The notes below the pieces were generated by a model. That model ran no database searches and was not told where the DNA came from. It worked only from the letters and a program-made list of their open reading frames with translations. A stretch of DNA of 64,000 bases from an uncultured Acidimicrobiia bacterium (GTDB taxonomy: Bacteria; Actinomycetota; Acidimicrobiia; Spongiisociales; Spongiisociaceae), in contig OY282370.1 of the NCBI GenBank assembly GCA_958295745.1, forward strand, positions 2,702,548-2,766,547, read 5' to 3'. Position 1 is the first letter of the stretch; every line of letters starts with the position of its first letter. This document shows, one piece after another, positions 9,571 to 18,228 of the stretch. A program made the translations under genes and the position numbers.

Positions 9571-10512
9571 TCACAAGTCCGAGGTTTGCCGACCAGTGTC
9601 CGATGGTTCACAATCGAGAAGCGACCGGCACACTCCGTCGAGGATGTCGTGGTTCGTCACTGTTATCTCCTCCAGGTCCAGCGCCCGGAGGGCGGTCTCG
9701 GCTACGACCGCGCCGCCGAGTATCACCGGCGCCCGCTTCGGGTTCAGGGCGGGGAGGGCTTCCTTCTCTTCCAGGGTCAGGCTGCCCAGCCATTCCACCA
9801 GGGCTTCCAGTCCGCCGATGTCCAGGACGGCGCCTTCCACCTGCTCCGGGCCGCCGCTGTCTAGGCCCAGATGGAGGGCGGCCAGGCTGGTCCAGGTTCC
9901 GGCCGCTCCTATACCTTTCCTCCGTCCGGGTACGTCGGGGGTTCCCAGCACCCGGGCAGCTTCTCGGCGGGCGGCGGCCAGGTCTTCGGGGGCGGCGGGA
10001 TGGCGGGGAAGGCGCCGCTCGGAGAGCCGCACCGAGCCGATGTCCGTGGAAACCCCGCCTAGGTCGGTGACCATCTCGGTGCTGCCCCCGCCGATGTCCA
10101 CCACGATCACCGCTCCGGGATCGGCGGCATGGCGGGCGGCCCCTGCGAACACCAGCGCCGCCTCCTCACCGCCATCGATGATCTCGGGTCGGAAACCCAG
10201 CGCATCGGAGGCGGCTTCCAGGAAATCCCTTCCGTTGGCGGCGTCGCGGGCGGCCGAGGTGGCGACGGCGCGCACCGCTTCCACCCCCGCCTCCCCGATC
10301 AGACGCCCATAGGACTCCAGCACCCGGATGGTCCGCTCGACAGCTTCCGCAGACAGCCGCCCCGACCGGTCCACCCCCCGGCCCAGCCCGGTCACCATTT
10401 CGGTCCGCCGCACGTCGGTCAGAACAGGCCCGGTGCCCCCGCCGTAGGACGTATCGGCGATCAGGAGCCGGGTGGAGTTGGTGCCGATGTCCACGGCGGC
10501 CACCCGCCTCAC
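9571..10512 (-). CDS. ppx: Ppx/GppA-family exopolyphosphatase
   Basis: 313-residue protein of the actin-like ASKHA fold that hydrolyses inorganic polyphosphate and/or pppGpp. The phosphate-1 motif AAVDIGTNSTRLLI is at the N-terminus; VVDIGGGSTEMV (phosphate-2) is near the middle, and GAAGTWTSLAAL and ILGGAVVAE complete the nucleotide fold. At about 310 residues this is the short actinobacterial form without the C-terminal HD domain. GTG start at 10512, only 12 bp after the stop of the AAA+ gene, so it is probably translated from the same mRNA as the AAA+/VWA pair. Confidence 0.93.
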   Translation of the reverse strand: MRRVAAVDIGTNSTRLLIADTSYGGGTGPVLTDVRRTEMVTGLGRGVDRSGRLSAEAVERTIRVLESYGRLIGEAGVEAVRAVATSAARDAANGRDFLEAASDALGFRPEIIDGGEEAALVFAGAARHAADPGAVIVVDIGGGSTEMVTDLGGVSTDIGSVRLSERRLPRHPAAPEDLAAARREAARVLGTPDVPGRRKGIGAAGTWTSLAALHLGLDSGGPEQVEGAVLDIGGLEALVEWLGSLTLEEKEALPALNPKRAPVILGGAVVAETALRALDLEEITVTNHDILDGVCRSLLDCEPSDTGRQTSDL

Positions 10513-10524
10513 GCCCGCCCCGGG

Positions 10525-11511
10525 TCAGGCGCCGAAAGGAGGGGCGGACGGCCCCCGGCGGACGCAGGCCGCCCACACCGTTTCATAGTGGTCGATGTCG
10601 TAGGGGTCGATGTGGGGGATCACCATCGTTTCCCAGGCGGAACGGAGCGGATCCCGGCGGCCGTTGAACATCATCAGGCCGGCGGGGAGACGGTCCAGCA
10701 CCGTCCGCAGGCTCATCGGGGTCTCGACCCGGCTTCCCGGTTCGGTGGATAGGAAAGAACGGTTTATCTCGGTGGACAGACGGCTGATGTGGCTGACATA
10801 GACCTCCCGCATGGAGGGGTATCGCCGGTCGATCATGGCTTCGATCTCCGCACCGGTGGGGAAGTCCTTCTCCCATATGACCCACCGGTCGGCGAAAGCC
10901 TTGTTGAGGGTCTGGGTGCCTGCGTAGTCGCGCAGGTCGGTCGGGTTCATCGTCCCGAACAGGCGTACATCGTCCCGCAGGGGCACCGACTCGCCGGTCG
11001 GCAGATCGAGCGCCGAATACCGGTCGAGGAGGCCATGCAGCGCGAAGAGGGTCTCGGCCCCCGCCGCGTTCAGCTCCGAGAGGTTCACCAGCGCCGGCCC
11101 CCGCAGGGCTCTGGTGATGTCCCCGTCCTCCCATCGGCTCTCGGTGCCCCCCATGCCGTCGCCGTACAGCTTCACCGAACCGATGAGGGTGATGTCCCGC
11201 ACCTCGCCCGTGAGCGGGATCCGGTAGTAGGGAAGGCGGAGCAGGGAGGCGAACTGTTCTATGTCGTGGTCCTTGCCGGTACCCATATGACCGCGCACCG
11301 CCAGATGCAGAGGGACGGTGCCTTCGGGCTGCTCACGGCGGATCTTCTCCACCTGCGCGAACCGGTAGAGCATGCCCACATCCACGTAGTAGGGATCCGG
11401 CGCCGGCACCTTGGCGACCCGCTGGTCGTGGTCCGCCGCCTCTCCGACGGGCATGGTGAAGGTTGCCAGCGTGATGGGCGGGCCCTTCCCGGATGGGTCG
11501 GTGAAGGTCAC
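10525..11511 (-). CDS. CobS/MoxR-like AAA+ ATPase with degenerate Walker motifs
   Basis: 328-residue AAA+ protein aligning by eye with CobS, the ATPase subunit of aerobic cobaltochelatase: GHMGTGKDHDIEQFA (CobS has GYHGTGKSTHIEQ), then VRDITLIG, ALVNLSELNAA at the Walker B position, RLFGTMNPTDLRDYAGTQTLNKAFADRW. It differs from a normal ATPase at two key places: the Ser/Thr after the P-loop Lys is Asp, and the Walker B Asp before Glu is Ser. ATP hydrolysis may be altered. Start chosen at GTG 11511, 13 bp after the stop of the VWA gene and preceded by TAGGAG; the frame runs further upstream but only through the neighbour. AAA+/VWA pairs usually work as metal-insertion or remodelling complexes. 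No CobN-like subunit is in the window. Confidence 0.83.
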   Translation of the reverse strand: MTFTDPSGKGPPITLATFTMPVGEAADHDQRVAKVPAPDPYYVDVGMLYRFAQVEKIRREQPEGTVPLHLAVRGHMGTGKDHDIEQFASLLRLPYYRIPLTGEVRDITLIGSVKLYGDGMGGTESRWEDGDITRALRGPALVNLSELNAAGAETLFALHGLLDRYSALDLPTGESVPLRDDVRLFGTMNPTDLRDYAGTQTLNKAFADRWVIWEKDFPTGAEIEAMIDRRYPSMREVYVSHISRLSTEINRSFLSTEPGSRVETPMSLRTVLDRLPAGLMMFNGRRDPLRSAWETMVIPHIDPYDIDHYETVWAACVRRGPSAPPFGA

Positions 11512-11524
11512 GGTCGCGGGTCTC

Positions 11525-13708
11525 CTAGGCAATGCGGCGCTCCGCGTGTGTTCCGGTCCGGCCTGTAGAAAGATCGGCCGCCTGGCGGCCGGCCCGTCCC
11601 CACCAGGTGTCCAGCCCGTACATGGCCAGCCCCCGGCGAAGCGCCATCCCCACCCCCGCCACCATCGACTGGGCAAGCTCGTCGGGCCGCGTCACCACCT
11701 GGTGGCGGCGGTAGGCCGATACGACGGTGTCGTCCCCCACCCCGATCCCCAGAACGGATGCGCCGCGCCCTTCCACTTCTTCCACCGATCTGACCAGGGC
11801 TTCCATCGAGCCTCTGGTCATCCCGTCGGCCAACACCACCATCACCCGGACCTGGGCGCCGTGAGCGGCCAGGCGTCCGGCGGCGTAGATGACGTTGAAC
11901 TCGTCCACGTTGGCGGCCTTCTCGAACATCGAGACGGGCGGGGCTTCCCTGGGAGTCCGGCGCGCCTCCATCCCGGCGTCGCCGGCCTCGGCCGCCGTCC
12001 AGAACAATCCGGCCAGGATGTCGTCCGAGCGCCTCCACGGTTCGCCGAACCCGGACAGCAGGTAGTGGTTCACGGTGGAGGTGAGCCGGTCGGCGGCCGC
12101 CCCGCGGGTCTGCCGCAGCTCGCCGATGGTCGCGGTCCGGCGGCGGGTGTAGGACCACTCGGTGTCGTCCACCCGGGCGGCGAATCCCCGGTTGAACAGC
12201 GCCACCTCGAAATCGACCCGCAGCTCGTTGCACATGGCGGCCAGGGTCCAGGCGCCCAGCATGGCCGCCGCCAGACCCCACGGACGGCGGTCGCCGGGGG
12301 CGGCCAGACGCCGGGGTTGGAGCATCGAGGCCGACCCGTCCACCAAGACGCTCACCGCATACGAACGGCGGGTGGAGATGGAGCGCCGCTCGTACATTCG
12401 CTCGTAGAGGCCGGCGCCCAGTAGCAGGGCGGCATGGGGGGAGAAGTCACCGGCGTCGAACCCCGACTGCAGGCCCCGACGTTGGTTGGCCGCGAACAGC
12501 GGGTACAGCTCTCCGGAGACATGCCGCTGATCGACCTTCCACTCGCCGGCCGTCCTCAGCAGGGCGGCTCGACCCGGGACGGCAAACCTGCGGAAGGCTT
12601 CGGGCGCCCTGCCCACCGACAGCTTGCCGCTCTGGCCGGTGGGAAGGTAGACGACCGGGGCCTGGCTGATCCGCAGCAGCTGGTCCGTTCCCTCGCCCGA
12701 CGCCTCTTCCATCTTGCCCGGCTCGCCGGTGCTGCCGGGCGCCTTCTGGAGGCTGCGGCGGATCTCGTTGTAACGCTCGGCGTCCGAGACGATGGGGGAG
12801 AAGAGGCGCACCCGGTCCAGCCCGGCGGACATCGCTTCCTTCTCGGCCTGCTCCCGTATCTGCCGGTTGCTGTTCGCGTCCTCCATGCCCCCGGACACCA
12901 GCCCGTGGAATCTGGCCACCGTCAGCAGCTCCATGGCCAAGCCGGCCACCTCCCAGGGGTCATCGGCGGCGGCGGCCGCCTCGAGGATGCCCTCGGAATC
13001 ACGCCAGGCGGCGCCGGAGCGGGCGTCGAGCCGCCGGCGCAGCGAGGAGGATGTCAGATAGCCGCCCACCGACATGAAGCACATCACCGCGAACCGGGCG
13101 AGAGGGCCGCTCTTCGCGAGGGCGCCGGGGAGGGCGGCCCGATAGAGGTCCTCGAGCACCGACCGGGCACCCGGATAGGCGGCCATGCCCTGCAGCTCCT
13201 GGCGGGCGTCCTCTATCGCGAAGAACAGCATCTCGGCGGGCGGCCCTCCCGCCTGATCCAGCGCTTCGAGCAGGGTCAGTTCTTCTTCGCCGCAGGAAAG
13301 GCTGTTCTCGGGCAGGCCTCCTTCGGGCGCGTCTCCTTCGGGCGCGTCTCCATCGGGCGGGCGGTGGTCGGGCAGCCAGTGGAGGGGGAGCGGGCGGCGC
13401 TGGTCGAAGTCGGAAGAGACCAGATGCACCACCTCGTGGAGGGCGGAAGCCAGGGCGGTCTCCTCCGGCGTTACCGGGGCCCGCCGCCCGTAGGCCGCCT
13501 GGAAAAGGCCGGGGTCTATCACCACTTCGTGCTTGGAGACCCGGCTGGCAGCGCCCAGCACCACCCGCAGCTCCTCCCGGCCTGACAGGGTGCGGGCCAC
13601 TCTGGTAACGGCGCTCGCCACCCGCTGGAAACGGGCCACCACCGACTCGATGGCCCGTTCCTCCGGCGCCAGTATCTCGGTGAGGAGGGACTTGTCCTGT
13701 CTTACCAC
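11525..13708 (-). CDS. CobT-like von Willebrand factor A domain protein
   Basis: 727-residue partner of the neighbouring AAA+ protein. The N-terminal half contains ALHEVVHLVSSD, an HExxH motif of the kind found in putative-metallopeptidase VWA proteins; the middle is acidic and low-complexity (repeated EGDAPEG); the C-terminal VWA domain has the MIDAS motif VLVDGSASM (DxSxS) near residue 455, with downstream Thr/Asp in VMVVLADGMTRGS. The same layout is seen in CobT of cobaltochelatase and in MoxR-associated VWA proteins. GTG start. Separated from the upstream rhomboid gene by 64 bp and from the AAA+ gene by 13 bp, which implies cotranscription. Precise client unknown. Confidence 0.85.
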   Translation of the reverse strand: MVRQDKSLLTEILAPEERAIESVVARFQRVASAVTRVARTLSGREELRVVLGAASRVSKHEVVIDPGLFQAAYGRRAPVTPEETALASALHEVVHLVSSDFDQRRPLPLHWLPDHRPPDGDAPEGDAPEGGLPENSLSCGEEELTLLEALDQAGGPPAEMLFFAIEDARQELQGMAAYPGARSVLEDLYRAALPGALAKSGPLARFAVMCFMSVGGYLTSSSLRRRLDARSGAAWRDSEGILEAAAAADDPWEVAGLAMELLTVARFHGLVSGGMEDANSNRQIREQAEKEAMSAGLDRVRLFSPIVSDAERYNEIRRSLQKAPGSTGEPGKMEEASGEGTDQLLRISQAPVVYLPTGQSGKLSVGRAPEAFRRFAVPGRAALLRTAGEWKVDQRHVSGELYPLFAANQRRGLQSGFDAGDFSPHAALLLGAGLYERMYERRSISTRRSYAVSVLVDGSASMLQPRRLAAPGDRRPWGLAAAMLGAWTLAAMCNELRVDFEVALFNRGFAARVDDTEWSYTRRRTATIGELRQTRGAAADRLTSTVNHYLLSGFGEPWRRSDDILAGLFWTAAEAGDAGMEARRTPREAPPVSMFEKAANVDEFNVIYAAGRLAAHGAQVRVMVVLADGMTRGSMEALVRSVEEVEGRGASVLGIGVGDDTVVSAYRRHQVVTRPDELAQSMVAGVGMALRRGLAMYGLDTWWGRAGRQAADLSTGRTGTHAERRIA

Positions 13709-13772
13709 AACCCCCCATACTAACCCTGCGCCGGGCGCCGCCCGGTTGCACCGAGGCGCTCGGCGGGGCCCG

Positions 13773-14609
13773 TCAGACGGCTATGACCGCCGCCATCACC
13801 AGTACACCCAGGCCGTAGACCGTCAGCGCCCGCCGGAAGGATGCACCGCCGCCCCCGGGGATGCGCTGCCAGAGGGCCATGACGGCCATGCCCGCCGCCA
13901 GACCGCCCACGTGAGCTTCCCAGGCGATGCCGGAAACGAGGAACGGCAGGGCCAGGTTGATGGCCAACAGGAGGAGCAGCCGGCGTAGGTTGGCCGCTCC
14001 CATCGGAGTGTTGCGCAAGGGCATGACCCCGATCAGCACCGCTCCGAACAGGCCGAATATGGCCCCGGACGCCCCCACCGCGGCCCCTTCCGACAGGAAC
14101 TGGAAGGCGGCCCCCCCGGCGGCCGCCGAAGTCAGATAGAGACCCGCGAAGGAGAGAGAACCTACCTGTCTCTCCAGCCCGGGGCCGAACAGGTATAGGG
14201 CGTACATGTTGAACACGATGTGGAGCACCGAACCGCGGGAGTGCAGGAAGGCCGCCGTTATCACCCGCCACCATTCCCCCTCTTCCACCGCAGGGGTGAA
14301 GTGGATGTAGTCGACATTGAACTGCCAGTTCTGGCGTTGGACCAAGTAGATCACCGCCGATATCAAGATGATGGCCAGAACGACGGGGGTGACCCTGCCG
14401 GACATGTTGCGGGCGGTCACCACCCGGGTGGCGCCCCTGCCGGAGCTGCACTCGGGGCACCGCTGGCCGACGGGGGAATCGTGAGAGCAGAACGGGCAGA
14501 TGGGCCTCTCACACCGGGAGCACCGCAGTGAGGTGGCCCGATCGGGGTGCCGGTAGCATCGGGTGTAGCCGCCGTGTCCGGTTTCTCCGCGGTTTGCAGG
14601 ATCCATCAT
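13773..14609 (-). CDS. Rhomboid-family intramembrane serine protease with N-terminal zinc-finger-like segment
   Basis: 278-residue membrane protein. Residues 1-60 hold a Cys/His-rich B-box-like segment (CYRHPD...CSRCERPICPFCSH...CPEC), then six or more hydrophobic helices. The catalytic serine lies in GASGAIFG and the catalytic histidine in EAHVGGLAAG; the conserved LHIVFNMYALYLFG (HxxxN) oxyanion helix is present. Rhomboids cleave substrates within transmembrane helices. ATG at 14609. It heads the minus-strand run leading to the VWA, AAA+ and ppx genes. Confidence 0.93.
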   Translation of the reverse strand: MMDPANRGETGHGGYTRCYRHPDRATSLRCSRCERPICPFCSHDSPVGQRCPECSSGRGATRVVTARNMSGRVTPVVLAIILISAVIYLVQRQNWQFNVDYIHFTPAVEEGEWWRVITAAFLHSRGSVLHIVFNMYALYLFGPGLERQVGSLSFAGLYLTSAAAGGAAFQFLSEGAAVGASGAIFGLFGAVLIGVMPLRNTPMGAANLRRLLLLLAINLALPFLVSGIAWEAHVGGLAAGMAVMALWQRIPGGGGASFRRALTVYGLGVLVMAAVIAV

Positions 14610-14646
14610 CTGGCCATTCTAGATGTATGGGCGATGGGATACGCTC

Positions 14647-17600
14647 TCAGTGCCGGGCACCCCAGCAGGCCAAGACGCCGCTGGTGCGAATCCCGCACCA
14701 ATGCGACAGGCCGACGCTCACCGAGGTGAAAGCGCCGCCCGGTTCATGCCAGTCCCAGGAAGACTTGTCGCCCCAACATTCGATCGCGCCTTCGGTGCGG
14801 ATCCCGCACGTAAGTACTCTCCCGGCGTCCACGGCGATGAACGCCCCCTCCGGGGCATCCGCCTGGCCGAACTCGTTCAGGCCCCAGCAGGAAACCGCGC
14901 CGTCGGAATGTACGCCGCAGGAATGCCACTCCCCGGCGGACACCGCAGTGAACTCACCGGCGGGCGCATCCGTCTGACCCTGCTCGTTGTAGCCCCAGCA
15001 CGCGACGGCGCCGCCGGGCCGGAGTCCGCACGTGTGACCCAATCCGGCGTCTACGGTGGTGAACTCACCGGCGGGCGCGTCCGACTGCCCTAGGACGTTG
15101 CTGCCCCAGCAGACCACCGCGCCGCCGGCGCGGATCCCGCATGAATGCGCCCATCCGGCGGTAACGGCCGTGAAGTGGCCGTCCGGCGCATCCGACTCCC
15201 CGGCCCGGTTGTCGCCCCAGCACACCGCCGTCCCGTCGGAGCGAACCCCGCATGAATGCGCCCATCCGGCGGATACAGATGTGAAGGTTCCGCCGAGTGC
15301 ATCCAGCTGCCCGAACTCGTTGTCGCCCCAACATTCCACCTCCCCGTCGGAGCGAACCCCGCACGAATGGTTGTCGCCGATGGAAAAGTCCAGAAATCGG
15401 ATCGGTTCATCAATCAGTCCGAACTCGTTGATACCCCAGCAGACTACCGTGTTATCAGTGTGAACTCCGCAGGAATGTTCCCGTCCGGCGGATACCGACG
15501 TAAACTTACCCGCCGGCGCGTTCAGTTGCCCGTAGGTGTTGTCGCCCCAGCAGACCACCGTACCGTAAGGACGGAGGCCGCACGAATGAAGACCGCCGGC
15601 AGAAACCGAAATCAGATCACCGGACGGCGCGTTTATCTGTCCATAGTCGTTGCTTCCCCAGCAGACCACCCCGCCCTCAGTTCCAAGCCCGCAGGAATGA
15701 CCAACTCCGGCGGATATATACGTGAGTGTGCCGATGGGCGCATCCAATTGTCCAAAGTCGTTCCAGCCCCAGCAGACTACCGTGTTATCAGTTTTAAGCC
15801 CGCAGGAATGCGACCATCCGGCGGATACAGCTCTGAACTCGTCTTTCGGTGCGTCCGTCTGGCCGAACTCGTTCCAGCCCCAGCAGACTACCATGCCGTT
15901 GGGACGGAGTCCGCACGAATGAAAAATGCCGGTAGAAATCGATACGAAGCTTCCGGGTGGTGCGTCCGTATGGCCGTACTCGTTGTATCCCCAACAGGCC
16001 GCTGTTCCATCGGGATGGAGTCCGCATGAATACGTATCACCGGTGGAGACAGACATGAACTCGCCGGCCGGTACATCCGTCTGTCCTAACCCGTTATCGC
16101 CCCAGCAGATTAGGCCTCCTTCTGAATGCAACCCACACGAATGTATCCCACCGGCAGAGACGGAAGTGAACCCCATAGTTACTTCGAGAGAGACCGACGC
16201 GGTTGCCTCGTAGTCCGGTACGTCCAGCTGCCCATAGAAGTTGTCGGCCCAGCAGATGACCGCGCCGCCGGGACGGAGGCCGCAAGTATGATATCCCCCT
16301 GCCGACAGGTGAGTGAACTCACCCGCCGGTGCATTCAGCTGTCCACCCACGTTGTAACCCCAGCAGACAGAGGTACCGTCGGTGCGAATCCCGCAGGAAT
16401 GATATGCCCCGGCGGATACGGCGGTGAACTCACCCGCCGGTGCATTCAGCTGTCCATCCTCGTTGTAACCCCAGCAAGCCACCTCACCGTCGGTGCGGAT
16501 CCCGCACGAATGAAAACCCCCTGCCGACAGGTGAGTGAACTCACCCCGGGGCGCATTCAGCTGCCCGTACTCGTTGTAGCCCCAGCAGATCACATCACCG
16601 CCGAGGCGGATTCCGCAAGCATGAAAATGGCCGGCAGCGACAGATACGAATTGGCCGGGCGGCGGAGCGGTTTGTCCATGGTCGTCGTGACCCCAGCAGG
16701 CAACCGTGTGGTCGGTGCGTATCCCGCATGAATGCCCGCCGCTGGCGTCCACAACCGTGAAGCTTCCATCCAGCGCATCCGATTGGCCGTCCGCGTTGTA
16801 GCCCCAACATTCCACCTCGCCGCCGATGCGGACCCCGCAAGAATGATATCCGCCGGCCGCCACCGAAGAGAACTCACCGGACGGGGCGTCCGTTTGCCCG
16901 GACTCGTTGTAGCCCCAGCAGATCACCTCACCGTCGAGACCCACCCTGCACGAATGACGAAATCCGGCGTTCATGACGGAGGGCTTCGGTTTGTATCCAG
17001 CTGCGGGAAGGTCTGGGGGGACGATCTCGCTGACCGGTGCATTCAGTTGCCCATTGTCGTTGCTTCCCCAGCAGACCGCCACGCCGCCGGTGCGGATCCC
17101 GCAAGAATGTATACGCCCGGCCGCTATATGGGTGAACTCACCCCGGGGCGCATTCGTCTCTCCGAACAAGTTGTGCCCCCAGCAGATCACCGTCCCATCG
17201 GTATGTATCCCGCACGAATGAAGTTCACCGGCGGCTATATGGGTGAGCTCACCCGGGGGCGCATCCAACTGCCCGATATCGTTGGCGCCCCAGCAGACCG
17301 CCACGCCGCCGGGGCGGATCCCGCACGAATGCCAGCTCCCGGCGGCTATATGGGTGAAGTCGCCCGGGGGCGCATCCGACTGTCCAAAGTCGTTCCAACC
17401 CCAGCAGACCGCCTCGCCGCTGGGTCTGATTCCGCACGAATGTGCGTTTCCGGCGGTTATATGGGTGAAGTCGCCCGGGGGCGCATCCGACTGTCCAAAG
17501 TCGTTCCAACCCCAGCAGACCGCCTCGCCGCCGGGTCTGATTCCGCACGAATGCCAGCCGCCCGCGGAGACGGCGGTGAATATCCCGAGTGGGGAGTCCA

Positions 17601-18144
17601 GCTGACCAGATAAGTTGTCCCCCCAGCAGATCACCGTGCCAAAGGTACGAAGTCCGCACGAATGCACTTCCCCGGTGTATACGGCAGTGAACTTGCCCGG
17701 GGGTGCATTTGATTGCCCGTAGATGTTGTCGCCCCAGCAGACCGCCTCCCCGTCGGGTTGAAGACCGCACGAATGACCTCCACCGGCGGAGATGTAGATG
17801 AACCCACTTGCCTCTTCGTCGGCGGGAAGGGTCGTTCTTTGTTGCGGGCGGAGGGCTGACAGACCCGGGTGTTGCAGCGGTCTCCTCGGCCACGCCTTCC
17901 CGTTCGACTGCGCTGCGAAACCCCCATCCTCTTCGGAAGTGGTCTCTTCGGTCGCCGTGGGCGGCTCGACGGATTCCGGGGTGGCTGCAGCCGTCTCCGG
18001 AACCGCCCCCTCCGCCGACAGCGCAATGACGAAGGCGGCGGCGAGGACGGGCAGAGTGAGAAGTCGGCGGAAGGATCCTTCGCGAGCCGTGACGCCGCCG
18101 TCACGGTCCGAGCCGCCCGACCCTCCGTTGTCCATCGAACCCAT
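14647..18144 (-). CDS. Giant secreted RCC1-repeat protein (28 repeats, four seven-bladed propellers)
   Basis: 1165-residue exported protein. The N-terminus has a basic stretch then a hydrophobic segment (RRLLTLPVLAAAFVIALS), read as signal peptide or anchor, followed by a Thr/Glu-rich linker. The rest is 28 RCC1-type repeats of about 37 residues. By hand count there are seven repeats, a short linker (IVPPDLPAAGYKPKPSVM), seven more, a second linker (ATASVSLEVTMG), seven more, a small break (EPIRFLDFSIGD), then the last seven. This fits four complete beta-propellers in a row. Each blade carries two Cys ten residues apart (CGxxxxGxxxCWG). No catalytic domain or SLH repeat was seen. Function unknown; adhesion or protein binding is plausible. 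Good ribosome-binding site (GGGAGGGGCAG) before ATG 18144. Divergent from the M16 peptidase gene. Confidence 0.9.
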   Translation of the reverse strand: MGSMDNGGSGGSDRDGGVTAREGSFRRLLTLPVLAAAFVIALSAEGAVPETAAATPESVEPPTATEETTSEEDGGFAAQSNGKAWPRRPLQHPGLSALRPQQRTTLPADEEASGFIYISAGGGHSCGLQPDGEAVCWGDNIYGQSNAPPGKFTAVYTGEVHSCGLRTFGTVICWGDNLSGQLDSPLGIFTAVSAGGWHSCGIRPGGEAVCWGWNDFGQSDAPPGDFTHITAGNAHSCGIRPSGEAVCWGWNDFGQSDAPPGDFTHIAAGSWHSCGIRPGGVAVCWGANDIGQLDAPPGELTHIAAGELHSCGIHTDGTVICWGHNLFGETNAPRGEFTHIAAGRIHSCGIRTGGVAVCWGSNDNGQLNAPVSEIVPPDLPAAGYKPKPSVMNAGFRHSCRVGLDGEVICWGYNESGQTDAPSGEFSSVAAGGYHSCGVRIGGEVECWGYNADGQSDALDGSFTVVDASGGHSCGIRTDHTVACWGHDDHGQTAPPPGQFVSVAAGHFHACGIRLGGDVICWGYNEYGQLNAPRGEFTHLSAGGFHSCGIRTDGEVACWGYNEDGQLNAPAGEFTAVSAGAYHSCGIRTDGTSVCWGYNVGGQLNAPAGEFTHLSAGGYHTCGLRPGGAVICWADNFYGQLDVPDYEATASVSLEVTMGFTSVSAGGIHSCGLHSEGGLICWGDNGLGQTDVPAGEFMSVSTGDTYSCGLHPDGTAACWGYNEYGHTDAPPGSFVSISTGIFHSCGLRPNGMVVCWGWNEFGQTDAPKDEFRAVSAGWSHSCGLKTDNTVVCWGWNDFGQLDAPIGTLTYISAGVGHSCGLGTEGGVVCWGSNDYGQINAPSGDLISVSAGGLHSCGLRPYGTVVCWGDNTYGQLNAPAGKFTSVSAGREHSCGVHTDNTVVCWGINEFGLIDEPIRFLDFSIGDNHSCGVRSDGEVECWGDNEFGQLDALGGTFTSVSAGWAHSCGVRSDGTAVCWGDNRAGESDAPDGHFTAVTAGWAHSCGIRAGGAVVCWGSNVLGQSDAPAGEFTTVDAGLGHTCGLRPGGAVACWGYNEQGQTDAPAGEFTAVSAGEWHSCGVHSDGAVSCWGLNEFGQADAPEGAFIAVDAGRVLTCGIRTEGAIECWGDKSSWDWHEPGGAFTSVSVGLSHWCGIRTSGVLACWGARH
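14650..17802 (-). repeat. 28 tandem 111-bp RCC1 coding repeats
   Basis: Period 111 bp (37 codons) with a recurring CGCACGAATG / CCCCAGCAGACC pattern on the plus strand. Units differ enough in sequence to be stable, but two neighbours around 17330-17550 are almost identical. Confidence 0.93.
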
Positions 18145-18228
18145 CTGCCCCTCCCGGTCTTGCGAAGGTCTCAGACTTTGGACGCCCCCCGAAGGCTACA
18201 GGTTCCCGGTCTTGTACCATCGGGCGTC

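Noticed and set aside
14650-17802. Regular 111-bp periodicity that could look like a CRISPR array or satellite
   Set aside because: The period is an exact multiple of three, lies inside one open frame and encodes RCC1 blades; there are no unique spacers between identical repeats.
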